Shown: positions 48,480-59,060, numbered from the stretch's first letter. The stretch: DNA of 64,000 nucleotides from Malaya genurostris (GCF_030247185.1 NC_080572.1:247348570-247412569); one strand, 5' to 3'. Notes: generated by a model not told the origin, from the sequence alone. A program made the numbers and translations.

Positions 48480-49440
48480 CTTTCCGCTCAGACCGAAATC
48501 CAGGCCCAGAACCAAATTCTAAATTCAGAATCTACACTCTTAGAAAAAATGAAATTTACGCTTGACGTAAACTCAAGCATGCCGTAATTTCTTCGTTGAT
48601 GACCCAATATTACATCTATCAATATGTAAAAATAAATTTTGCGTCTGTATTGATGTAAGCTTCAGCTAAATAAACTATGAAGTAAATGATATGACTTATC
48701 TTTACATGCTTTGAATTGTGAATGTAAGTGAATCGCGACGCTCGTTTTATGTGCATCTATTAAAATGCAAATTTTTCTAAGTGTATAGATCTAAATTTCA
48801 GTTCCAGAACCAGTCCAGAACCCAGGACCAGAATCGAAGAATCAAAACTGAAACCGAATTTTAAAACTTGATTATAAGCCAGGCTTTTGGAACTGAAATC
48901 AGAAACTCATTATCGGAAATAAATTCTAAACATGGATCTGAATTTTGAAACAGAATTCTGGAACTGAAATTGCGGTTCCGGCCAGAATACATTTCCAAAA
49001 TACCTGTCCACATTTTAGACTTAAAATTCAGGTTCAGAATTCGAAAACTGAGTTATGAACCTCAGATGTATGCCCAGAATTCTGTTCTGAAATGCATCTC
49101 AGAAGCCAGGTTCAGAATTCAGCCCCAGAATGCAGGTCTAGAATTAGGATCCAAAATTCTGAATGTGGATCTAAAATCTGAATGTGGAAGTTTCGAAACT
49201 GAATTCTAGATCCAAATTTGAAAACTGAATCCTGGACCGGACTTCTGTAGCGAAAATTTAGAACTCAGCTGCGAACCAGAATCCTGGTCCGAAATTCTGC
49301 TCCAAAATTCAATTCCAGATCATAGCTTCCGCTATTGGCTTCAAAATGAGGTTCAATTCCAGATCCGAATTCAATGCTATTGGCTTCAAAATGAGGTTCC
49401 AGCGCTCTAGGTTCAGAATTCAGATTCATTAACATCAAAG
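48480..49440 (+). repeat. Degenerate TTCAGAATTC / GGTTCAGA minisatellite
   Basis: Short units such as CAGGTTCAGAATTC, GATCCAAAATTC and GAACTGAAATT recur with much variation from 48490 to 49435, including a 25-30 bp local duplication ('CTATTGGCTTCAAAATGAGG' at 49331 and 49378). Interrupted by a MITE at 48535-48783. Confidence 0.75.
48535..48783. mobile_element. MITE, 249 bp, TA-flanked, sharing both ends with the tRNA-containing elements
   Basis: Ends read inward CACTCTTAGAAAAAATG and CACTTAGAAAAATTTG, with TA on both sides. Its right 90 bp ('AATAGATGCACATAAAACGA', then GCGTCGC) are homologous to the left part of the elements at 47958 and 52286. Its left 40 bp resemble their right end. The tRNA-like interior is absent, so it is a deletion derivative. 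Confidence 0.75.
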
Positions 49441-49444
49441 AAAC

Positions 49445-51490
49445 TAAACTATTTATTTTATTTGTATTCACGTCATCCGGTTATGTCTCTAACATTACCC
49501 ACTCGCCTTTTTAAAGATTGTGAGGATCTGCTCATTTGTCCAAGTTCTAACGAGTGTTTTTTGGTTCTCTCCGAGACACGCATAATGATAACACATATAC
49601 TGAATTGATTTTATATTTCATCCATGCGAAGTATACTTTTGAAAATCATTTTTGAGAATCATGAATGCCCTGAAAAGGGTTGAATATAGGAAACTCAATA
49701 CGGACTGTTTCTTAGTTGAATTTTAGTTCGTATTTCGAATGTAGTACTTTGGGGATGTTTTTAAGTTGATGGCCATATTATTATTTTAACTAAGTAAAAT
49801 CCAATTCGATCTTTAGGAAGAGCTTGTAGATAGCAAAAAGATATTATTAAATTTCCCCGATTTTCAACTCAATTAAAGGCATTGACTTCGAATGTTGAGA
49901 CAGAATTACGATAAAAATTATTCCTCTCATGAAAGAAAAGATGAAACCTACATGACATGTAAACCGATAGTACTATGAAATAGACATCTGTTGAAACGAA
50001 AATGTGATTTAAAACCATGATTGATGTAAAATTGCATTAAGATTCAGCCGCTTAGTTTTGTAATGTAACTTTCCATTCAATTGCCTGCTCCAAATATGTG
50101 CATGAAAATAAATGTAAATTCACAAAATATTTTTATCTGTATACGGCACACAAAGTAAATCACGAATAGGTTCACTTGCTGATATGTACTGCAACCTTTC
50201 TCCATAGAGTTAACGAACCACAAAAAGTGCAGCTCAGTCTAGGCGTGAGGAGGCTCTGTTTAAATAGTAGCGTATATGCTATGTGAAATACAAATTGATC
50301 TTATGTATAAGCAAATGTCGTCTCTGTTAGGAGGAACCAGTGGCTTGGAACGCAAGTAAAATTGAATATTGTTTGTCATTAATTGCATTTTCGACCCCTA
50401 ATTATCTGAAATACAACTAATTATCTATTTGAATCGATGCGTGGAAATATTTCCAAGCAGTATAGGTAATGATATCGAAACTCTGTTCAAAATAGGTAGA
50501 GCTGAAGGTGACATTCCGTCTTTTGAATTTGTGCCCTATATAAAATCAAAAACATGGTCCTACGTCAAAAATATATCTTCTGTAAATAAGATAAAGCAAA
50601 TTTCAAAACCTGGTACATATCGCGTTTCAATTTCACAACACCTTCACGTAGATTCGAAAGATCCTTTGAAAACACAGCAAGAATTTTTTGTTTTTCACCT
50701 TTTTGGTCGTAGACATACTGTTCTTCTTTTAAGTGTCAACTCACATTTGCCTACGAATTACTTTGGCTTCCCATGCCTCCATGCGCCGCGAGGTATAATT
50801 TGTAAGTTAACGTCTTCTGAGACCGACATATTCGAGCGTTCAAAATGACTCTTTTCCACAGGTGATCTAACACATGTTTAATGCATTCTGATATAAATTT
50901 AAATGCTGAATCACATTTTACACGTCTGCTTAAAAGTCAGGTTCAGAGTTGCAATTTGTCAGTCACGTCGAATGACCTTGACAGACTGACTAAAATCATC
51001 ATCAACTGTAATCGGTACTGTGAAAGTGACTGTCAAATGAGATACTCGATAGTTCTATGACCAAGTAGAAGTAGACTTTTTTGTTTTCTCTCTCATTCTC
51101 CTATTCCCTGTTGAAGTAAAATATTCAATGAGAGTACTACCAGAAACAAAAAATTGATAAAGTTAATTGTTCTTTGCAAAAAGTCATCGGACTTAGGAGT
51201 TTATTAGTGTAAATGAATATATTTCAATGTTTATGCTGCTTGAATAATATTTAGTTACATCGTAATGAAGCAGTGACAGAAGAAATGAAGATAATATTAA
51301 TCGCATCGGCAATCAATGAGCGTCCTGGTGAGTTTAATATCAACAGAATTTAAGTTATCACAGATCGGCTCTCAGACACTCAATATATGGTTATTTGTAG
51401 AACCTGGTTGGCAGCAGTCCAGTGACATAAGCTTTCCAATCTTCATCGTGGGAAGTTGCTAGTTGATTGTGACATAAAACAGCTCTGGTC
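49445..51490. other. AT-rich stretch without a recognised gene
   Basis: A 139-codon frame (50429-50848, non-ATG at the far end) has no recognisable domain. 'GACCGACATATTC.CGCGT-CAAAATGACTC' at 50820-50850 recurs in diverged form at 52025-52055, so part of this is repeat. Confidence 0.3.
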
Positions 51491-51496
51491 AGGGTA

Positions 51497-51726
51497 CACG
51501 GATGAAAATCCGTTGCCGGTTCCATGATTATAAATAATGAAATCATGAAACATGTCAATCATGTTTTATTATTCATGATTTCATGAGCAAAATGATTGAT
51601 AACATGAACAATAATTCTTCTCCCATAAAGATTTTCATGATATCGATCGTCTTGCTCATGAAATTTCATGAGAAAACATTTTTAACGTTTTTTAATCATG
51701 GTACCAGCAACGGATTTTTATCCGAG
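51497..51726. mobile_element. MITE, 230 bp, TA-flanked, rich in TCATGA
   Basis: Ends read inward CACGGATGAAAATCCGTTGC and CTCGGATAAAAATCCGTTGC and stay similar for about 35 bp. TA flanks both sides (51495-51496, 51727-51728). The interior contains many TCATGA/ATCATGA palindromes. Confidence 0.85.
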
Positions 51727-52120
51727 TATGTGTGACACACATTTAAATCATTCTTGTAAAATTCATCCATTTTACGAATAACGTTCTTAGGAATTGCGTG
51801 GTATGTGCGTCAGCTGTGAATTTCATCTTTTTATGTTGCTGTATAGTTTATAGAAGGATCCCTCGAAAACACTGCGATAATATTTTGTTCTGCCAGTTTT
51901 ACTGCTACGGCTTCATCTTGCAGTATTTTAGCACTCATTTCGAAAAGCCAACCGAGTAACATCTAATTTTTTACATAAAATACACATCTAGAAAAAGAAG
52001 CCGAGTAAACTTAAGTTTTGTAAGACCGACATATTCACGCGTCACAATGACTCATTTACGTTCTTATGAATTGAGTCATATGTAGACTTAGGTCGCCTGA
52101 ATTTTTTTTAATTTTTTTCT

Positions 52121-52160
52121 GTTTCTTCGCGTTTTGCCTTCGGCTCATCAGTGCTTAAAG
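52121..52160 (-). repeat. Hammerhead-core repeat, copy D
   Basis: On minus: GCACTGATGA, GCC-GAA-GGC, AAAA, CGCGAAGAAAC. CUGAUGA and stem II are intact; GAAA has become AAAA, which should abolish cleavage. It pairs as an inverted partner with copy G at 52945. Confidence 0.6.
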
Positions 52161-52285
52161 CAAGGATGACTTTTATCGTATCAAAGAACGCTCTCTACCA
52201 ACACTTCACACGATTCAATCAGTGTCATCAAAGAGAGACGGATATCATCTCAGCAACAAAAAACCGGCATGGTTCATTTAACATA

Positions 52286-52706
52286 CATAGTTCGAAAAAC
52301 TCTTGTCATTTTACAAATTATCAGATGCACATAAATGAAGCGTCATATTTCACACAAATTTATATTCCAGAACATGTAAAATTGTGTGATTTGAAAATTA
52401 CAAGACTTTAAAACGAATGGAATAAAAATCAAAAGATCGACAGCAACAACGCGACTTGAATCGAAAAACATTTGATCACAAAGCACACAAGTTAATCGAT
52501 TGAGCCACAGAACCACATATCTGCTTGGCTGGTAAATCGTGTATATAAATTAATACAGTCTCACTTGCTAGCCGAGTGCAAATTACACTCGAAGCCAGTA
52601 AATTTCTGTACGAATGGAATATTGCGTCATTTGAGAAGTTAAGTAGTTATGAATTGCATCGTTTGTAGAATTATGTCACCTGTAAAATTCAATAAAAATT
52701 TCTGTG
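52286..52706 (-). mobile_element. tRNA-containing TIR element, copy 3, complete
   Basis: 421 bp flanked by TA (52284-52285, 52707-52708). On minus the interior has A-box TGTGGCTCAATCGATTA and B-box-like GATTCAAGTC (about 52510-52445), close to copy 1. It lies between two inverted hammerhead-core repeats (52121-52160 and 52945-52972). Confidence 0.75.
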
Positions 52707-52944
52707 TAGAATGGACACCAGTGCTAGAGCGAATTTCTCTCGATGACCCGTCTGAGCATCACGGATTAGCACGCTGCTGTGGGATTCTCTCTGAAGCAAC
52801 AAACGGTCGATTATTCTCGTTTTGCGATCCGATTCTATATGGGCGATGGATACTTGCGATAGAATCATTTGTAAGTTGTGTCTATGAAAATATCTGTGAA
52901 TGCTCCAAATTGAACAGTCATGCCATTTGAACTGCTTTAACTGC

Positions 52945-52972
52945 TTGCACTGATCAGCCGAAGGCGAAACTT
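52945..52972 (+). repeat. Hammerhead-core repeat, copy G
   Basis: On plus: TGCACTGATCAGCCGAAGGC then GAAAC. Stem II GCC-GAA-GGC and GAAA are intact; the invariant G8 is C (CUGAUCA), so it should be inactive. Confidence 0.55.
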
Positions 52973-53373
52973 CTAAATGTTCTTAATTTTTTGCTGTGAA
53001 AGGATGACTGAGTTGTAGAAAAATAAATGTACCGCTTTAATTTTTCCTGCGTGTAACAATGACTACGCTCTTTTGTAAAAGACTGATATTTCACTGGTGT
53101 TACTTAATAGAAAAATCGCTTCAATATTCTCGCTAATAAACCAAATAACTCGGCTAATAACCTTCACAGTAGTTACAAGAATGTATCCAGCAGTCTCTTT
53201 CAAGAATACGAATGCACACCACCACAAGTTAAACTACGCTACCTAAAATGACAACTCTTTATTTTAGGGCTCGTACTGCTCTAGACCCCATCGTGAAATA
53301 TTGGTTTCGAAATGATTAAGACCACAGCGGTAAGCCCACTGATCCAGTTACACACGACAATGTGTAAAATAAC

Positions 53374-53750
53374 ATGAACTGGTTGATCGACCAGAAAGTG
53401 AAAGTGCACGAGCTATTAGATGCAATAAGAATTAGTTCCAAACGGACACGCAATATTTTGGATGACATTCAGCAGATGAAATCATTATCATGCCGCTGGG
53501 TACCGCGCTTGTTTCTTCTGACAAAAAAGACGAACGCGACCGAACTTCGGATACGTGCTTAGCCATTATGATGAAACCTGGATCCACTATTACACGCTTG
53601 ACATACTTCAAATCAAAATCCTTGTCAAAATCAACGGGTAGTGGCTCAAATTGTTTTCCCCAATCAATCTATTCATCCGCTTGGCTCCATCGGATTATTA
53701 TATGTTCCCAATCCTTGAAAGATGGAGAGTATCAATAGGAATAAATCACA
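53374..53750 (+). pseudogene. DD34D mariner transposase pseudogene with internal deletion
   Basis: Pieces read KVKVHELLDAIRISSKRTRN and LSCRWVPRLF (linker motif WVPR), then CLAI, DETWIHYYT (first catalytic Asp), and, after a deletion of the central part, LAPSDYYMFPILERWR (third catalytic Asp in SDY). The second Asp block (HDNA) is missing. Terminal repeats were not found. The WVPR and SDYY.F signatures fit DD34D mariners. Confidence 0.8.
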
Positions 53751-54838
53751 ATTTCGAAAATCGTGACCGAAATTTTTCACTATTGTTTTTCAGATAAAAA
53801 TCATCGATCAGAAAACTTACTGCAGAAAAGATCATTACTGATTTTTGGCAAACGCGATTCTAACTTTAAACTGATATTATATGGCAAAAAATCAAATGTG
53901 AAAAGTTCACTAGCGAACATTCCCCTCGAAGATATTTAGATATATCTCAACCCTTTGCAGAATTTATTATGAATAAAAATACCGATGATCAGAAACTGAA
54001 ACTTTTTGAAAATGCTCAGTGCACGTAGGATTGTTGATAAGTGGATCAATAGTGGTGAGCGCAGTTTATCGCTACGCCAATTCAAACGCTGCGTCTGCTG
54101 CTTGCGCTCCTGTTACTTATAAAAATCAAATTCATGCTAAACAGCGTTTTATTGGGTTTGATCTAAATAGTGCAGTGTAATTAACCAGCTGGAATTATAA
54201 CAGTCTTTCGTCGCAATCAGTATTTGGAACGTGGAAAAAAATTTATTATTGATAGTGACCACTCTACCAGCATCGAAAATATTTCAGTCATTATGGTTCA
54301 GTTGCGAATTTATTCAGTAGAGATTTCGTTATTTTCGAAAATATAATAATTAAATCTTGCACGAATCACCTCAGTGTCGAACGGAAGCGTAGTGTAAATT
54401 GAACATCGAAATATCATCGGAGATTCTTCCTTCTTTCGATTATCTCTTTAGCGATAACTTTTTGGGTTAAAATTCGTCATTTAATTTTGCAATTGGTTCG
54501 TTGGTTAAATTCGAAGATCAAATGGTTGTCACTTCTGGAGATATATTGGTATAAGTGACAAACGACAAAACTCACTTCATCTCATGTTCATCTCTATCTA
54601 AATGATTCTCTGATTATTTGGATATCTGTGTTTATTTAGAAGCAGGGAAAAACTCATTGGAGTTAGTTTCTGTTAAACTTGCTCTCCAGCAGGCATACAA
54701 CATCCACATTTTTACCATCAACAGATTACAATTATCCAAATGACACATTTTTCTTATACGTAATTCAATATTAATAATACTAGTTACACTAAAACTATTT
54801 TAAAACTAATTAGACTAAAACTAACTAAAACTACCTTG

Positions 54839-54900
54839 ATTTTACGTTTCGTCTTCGACCCATCAGTGCGTAGCAGTTTATGTTGAACTGTTAGCACGAC
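54839..54900 (-). repeat. Hammerhead-core repeat, copy C (first unit of a short tandem array)
   Basis: On minus: GCACTGATGG, GTC-GAA-GAC, GAAA, CGTAAA. One core change (A9 to G) and no matching cleavage strand. It is in the same orientation as, and about 303 bp from, the intact ribozyme. Intervening sequence also resembles the next unit ('CTGACGTCTCGAATGAAAC' against CTGACGTGCCGAACGAAAA). Confidence 0.65.
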
Positions 54901-55098
54901 CTGACGACACAACACTAACTGCCAAAAAAAGTTAATGCTACTAGCAAAACACTTGTGTAATGTCTAAACTGACGTCTCGAATGAAACAAGTTTAAGTTTG
55001 CTAGACGTACAGATTGTGGTAATTTGAAGGGGGAAGAAACAAAATTTGTTTACCCGTAAATTTATGTTAGGTGCACATGTCAACTTTGAGCACATTTA

Positions 55099-55502
55099 GG
55101 GGTTAGCCAAATTTTGTGCTAGGGCACATAACCGTTTTTATTATTTTTACGTTTCGTCTTTGACTCATCAGTGCGGAGCAGTTCAAATTGAACCGCTTAG
55201 TGCTAAACTCGGCAGTTCAATTTGAACCGCTAAGCAGACGTAAAGTTTCTGCTATTTACAGAACACTTTTTGTTTTGCAACGGAGTGCTGACGTGTCTTT
55301 TCTGACGTGCCGAACGAAAACGTGTTTTGGACTATTTCTGGCCGATGCGGGTTTGGTCATTTAGGGGTTAGCCAAATTTTGTGCTAGGGCACATAACTGT
55401 TTTTATTATTTTTACGTTTCGTCTTTGACTTAGCACTAAGCAGTTCAATTTGAACTGCTCCGCCCTGATGAGTCAAAGACGAAACGTAAAAATAATAAAA
55501 AC
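55099..55502 (-). repeat. Tandem units bearing the hammerhead (units A and B)
   Basis: 55099-55171 ('GGGGTTAGCCAAATTTTGTG' through the GTTTTTATT and TTTACGTTTCG blocks) recurs nearly unchanged at 55369-55441, a period of 270 bp. Unit B has lost the CUGAUGA part on minus. B is followed at 55438-55502 by an inverted copy of the A end with an intact core on plus (CTGATGA, GTC-AAA-GAC, GAAA, CGTAAA). The block therefore combines direct and inverted repeats. Confidence 0.8.
55146..55244 (-). ncRNA. Type III hammerhead ribozyme, complete canonical core
   Basis: Read on minus from 55244. Stem III strand UUUACG (55244-55239) is followed by the cleavage triplet GUC, with the predicted cut after C55237. 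Stem I: 55236-55234 pairs with 55174-55172 (UGC/GCA); after a 2x2 internal loop, 55231-55215 pairs with 55193-55177 (17 pairs, one G-U); the loop is 21 nt. Core CUGAUGA is 55171-55165. Stem II is GUC-AAA-GAC (55164-55156). GAAA is 55155-55152. The second stem III strand CGUAAA (55151-55146) pairs perfectly. All invariant residues and the G10.1-C11.1 and A15.1-U16.1 pairs are present. Hammerheads cleave their own RNA and in retrozymes resolve tandem transcripts into unit-length circles. Activity here is inferred. Confidence 0.85.
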
Positions 55503-55509
55503 TTTGAGC

Positions 55510-57290
55510 AGCTTTTCCACGGTAGTTACCCGAGTAGAGTGTGAGATCGAAAAGAAAACTTAATTTGATGTTGTGCTGTTCGTATATATCTATTACTTAA
55601 TTTGCTATCGTTTTGGTCGTTTTAACGGTTAAAAGATCAAAATCGAAAGCAAAAAAAAATGCTGTGTGACATCAAACCGAAAACTAGTTTTGCTCTCAGT
55701 GAAAGCACATTGAAAACTTAATATGATGTAGATTTTCTCGAAATGACACGTCACGAGCATAAGCTAAAAATAGAACAGCCATAACAGGTCCGGGATAGTA
55801 TACATTTAGGCGTTATTAGTTGCAAGCAAGAAAAAAAGATTCTATGCAATCTCCACACACTACCGCGGAGCGAATCGGTTTCGAACTTAGGTGATTTGGA
55901 ATGCGAACTTTTTGCGAACACTATGGACTGTAACTGCTAGCTATAAGGAAACGGAAAATGTTCGGTTATATGATAAGCAGTGTTGTTTCACAAAGTTGTA
56001 TGCAGATAGTTCTGTCAATGCACACTCGTTGCGTCGCTTCCATCCCGCATCCACCGTGAATAGCAGTGTCGCTATTAGAGCACAGTATAAGAATGTTCTC
56101 TTTGTCCTTCTCATATCCAAAGCCGTAGCATTCAAACATTACAACATTAAATTGAGTTATCTACTTGATCGCACACAACTCGCACATGTAATCACTTTGA
56201 AATACGAATTCAGAGGCTCTGAAGACCGAACGTTTTACGGTGAAGTCTTCTACAACACAGGGAACGTGAGTCCGGCAAAAAGGTATCCCAGATCATTTGT
56301 TTTTTCGACTAATTGAGACAATGAAAGATTACCTCGCTTCTGACCACTGATAGAACTAGAATCTCTTCAGTCGTAGTTCTTGTGTAGACTTATAATTTAC
56401 GATCATTTATCTAGCGTTAGTGAGCATACGAAGTTCTAAGCATTTATAACTAGGAATGAGAATTGTTTTGAAGAGTGTCTTCGACACAGTTTGTGGACTA
56501 CTTAGGAATATACAAAATAAACATATATTTTCATGGTGGCTCCTCTAAGCCACTAAAGTATTATTAAGAATTAGCTCTAGATTCTGATATCTGAGACATT
56601 CAATGTTCGATGTTCGAACTTCGTAAACAATGATTTTTTTTTTCATACTTCGCGACGTCGTATGATTACAAATATCGAAACATTTTTTTTTAACTGAACG
56701 CAAAAATTGTTACAGGGTCGGATACTTAACGTATCTAGAAGGAGATGGATGACGTCAATATATTTCTCATATCAAATTCTGAAATAAGCTCCTTCTACGG
56801 CAGACGATCAGCGAGATGGGAATGCCAAAGCCACTATTCAGATTGACCTGTTTCAGACAAACGTGGTACGCGATGATTGCCAATTTATCTAATGCCTCCC
56901 AGACGTGTGGTTTGATACCAATATTGTCATGGTTAAAAAGAAGGAACATTATTTGCGTAAAAGTTGAAAAAATGATGAAAAAAATCGTTTCTTCGCGGTT
57001 ATGGTTGCGGTCAACTGCCAGATCTCGGCAGAATGTCAAAGCATTTTTGTAAAAGGCAATATAGGATTGAAGAAATAATTTTTCAATTGAAACTTAACTT
57101 TGTATTTTTGTGTTGCAATTTGAAATTTGTTCAGTTTCAATGGATTCACTAAGTTGTTGATTTTAATATTTTCATTTTTTGAGTTTTACAAAACTTTTGC
57201 CTTTAAAAAGCAAAATGATAACAAAATGTGATATTAATTAAAAATTTGATGAGTCTATATCATATTGGGATTTCAATCTGATGTTGCTAT
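55510..57290. other. AT-rich stretch without a recognised gene
   Basis: Apart from the small frame at 55941-56114, nothing recognisable. A 141-codon plus frame (55891-56316) overlaps it and lacks a domain. Confidence 0.3.
55941..56114 (-). CDS. Hypothetical 57-residue peptide with signal-peptide-like start
   Basis: ATG at 56114; the protein opens MRRTKRTFLYCALIATLLFT and continues VDAGWKRRNEC. A basic N-terminus, a hydrophobic core of about 14 residues and a DAG cleavage-type site look like a secretion signal. The mature part would be about 34 residues with two Cys. A purine stands at -3. No family is recognised and no splice or promoter support was found. A chance frame of this length is quite possible. 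Confidence 0.15.
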   Translation of the reverse strand: MRRTKRTFLYCALIATLLFTVDAGWKRRNECALTELSAYNFVKQHCLSYNRTFSVSL

Positions 57291-57299
57291 CATAATCAG

Positions 57300-57520
57300 A
57301 TTTCAATTTGTACACATTTTGATGTTAGACTTTATTCGGGTAGATACAGTTGGAATATATTGGACACTGGGTCCATCAGACTTTCAGAGCAATTTTTTAT
57401 CGTTATGGAAGGAATCTCATCGGGGCCAACGCTTAAAGAACATATCAACGTAACGTTATCGTAACGTATCTCAACGACGGTCTTGTCAGTTTCTGCATAA
57501 ATTATTTGGTCAAGTTTCAA
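57300..57520 (-). pseudogene. LINE reverse transcriptase fragment
   Basis: On minus: SVGPDEIPSITIKNCSESLM then DPVSNIFQLYLPE. This matches the 'GPDGIPS..LK.C…L..PL..IFN.SL..G.FP' opening of LINE reverse transcriptases. Only this block survives. Confidence 0.6.
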
Positions 57521-58400
57521 GTTTCAAGACAGTACCTATATTTTCGGCAAGCAGGAGATTTTCTCACGAAAGGTTCAAACCAACAGACAATATATTCGAA
57601 CAAGATTTCATTTTCTTTGCGCTCATTAAGCTATCTTGAAATTTGGCGCCCTACTGTATTCGTTCTTGATTTTTGTGTGACACTTTTTAGCCCCGTAGGA
57701 TGGACCCGAAGTTTCTGATATTCTCGATTTTGGATTGGTCATTCCAGCACGGCTTGGTACGGGAACTAATGCTTGTCTCTCCAAATCGCTAATTGGGAAT
57801 TATAGCCGAACGTGGAAGTTGCACAGTTTGGGTAGAAACCTAGTCGGAACGGGTATTTTGTTTTATTTCCTACCATCAAAGAGTATAATTCTCATCGGTG
57901 AATCTGATACAAATCTTCGACTTCCTGAAAGTATATATAAATCTGAGAACGAAAAGTTTTTGAAACGAAGATGCAGATCACTAGCGTTGGTCAACACAGC
58001 TGCTCAATTTGTAACCAAGTTCTGATGATGATCTCATCTTAATAAGTTATTATTCGAAATTAGTGTGAACCCAGTCGTCAGTAACTATTCTAAGAATAGC
58101 TGTCCAGCAAAGACCATCCCGTCTAGACTACAAACACAGCAATCAAATAAAATGGACCCCCGCAGAAGATAACTTCATATAAGAAAAAGAAGAACTAGAA
58201 CAGAAAATCTTCCGCCAGTAATTCCGTACTGCCTTTAGGCTGAGTAGCAATTAAGCGGTGCGCAACAGTTGGCCAATCATCACCAATATTCTCCAGCAGC
58301 CAAATCAACGTGACGATTGCATGCCAACCTACGCTAAAGTTAACGCAACAGGCAGAAGATTTGCGTAAAATTGAGTTCTGCTCCGGCAATGCCTTAGCAG
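57521..58400. other. Unassigned stretch
   Basis: Open plus frame 57735-58025 and minus frame 58195-58563 have no recognisable domains; the latter runs through a CT tract. Nothing else seen. Confidence 0.25.
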
Positions 58401-58410
58401 GACACGTTGA

Positions 58411-58446
58411 TCTCTCTCTCTCTCTCTCTCTATCTCTCTCGCTCTC
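58411..58446. repeat. (TC)n tract
   Basis: About 17 TC units with two interruptions; would present GAGA-type sites on minus. Confidence 0.9.
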
Positions 58447-58449
58447 AAC

Positions 58450-59060
58450 TGTGGAGTGCTTTTGGCGCGCCTTTTTCCTGGAAAATTGTGTACAGCATCT
58501 CAACTGAGAGGCGACCAACACGACCCCTGGGTGCCGCTTGTTGCGCCTGATCGTGAGTGCCAAGCTGTACGCTTGACCGTGAGTAATAATGCCCTAAACC
58601 GAAATCGGTTCCGGCGCTTGCCAGTACTACTTCACTATTGGTGGCGGTCGGGTGATCTCTAGCTCGCGAGGAACACATACAAACATACATACATACCTAC
58701 ATACACACACGTTCAGACAGCCTACCGTATTTCGATCCCGTACCAATCAGTCAGTCAGTCAGACCCCCACCGAACTACCGAGGACTCGAAGCGCTGTTGC
58801 TCTTCCGACAGCAGGTCTAGGCCCATTCTAGGTTCTCGTTATAGTGCTGGGGCGCGCTTTGCATTCGGACGCGAGTGTTCGCAGTGCACTGTAAGAATGC
58901 ACTGTTCGCTGGAATCATTTCAGGTCTTGATTTGAAAATTTTTCGACGAATTTTTTTTTCAACTGGATACAGGAAAAATGTTGGTGATGTTGCAGATTTG
59001 CGAAGCTTAGAAAACGTGAGCTTGTAGTTTATCATAAAGTGTTCAATCCGAAGTCCTACG
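58450..59060. other. GC-richer island with initiator-like TCAGTCAG run
   Basis: Distinctly GC-richer and unlike any repeat in the window. It holds an ACAT run (58676-58716) and four TCAG units (58749-58764) that resemble arthropod initiators, with a CT tract 300 bp upstream. Could be the first exon or promoter of a host gene outside the window. There is no coding frame, so only a suggestion. Confidence 0.2.

Noticed and set aside
50429..50848. 139-codon plus frame
   Set aside because: Begins at a non-ATG codon, no known domain, and its downstream part is in a dispersed repeat.
55411..55490. Unit B inverted arms as a second complete hammerhead
   Set aside because: The plus-strand core is intact but the sequence before it is the complement of the core, not a stem III strand followed by U-H, so no complete ribozyme can be drawn.
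55891..56316. 141-codon plus frame
   Set aside because: Non-ATG start, no domain, overlaps an opposite frame; both may be chance.
58195..58563. 122-codon minus frame
   Set aside because: Runs through the CT microsatellite (RERERE stretch) and has no recognisable domain.
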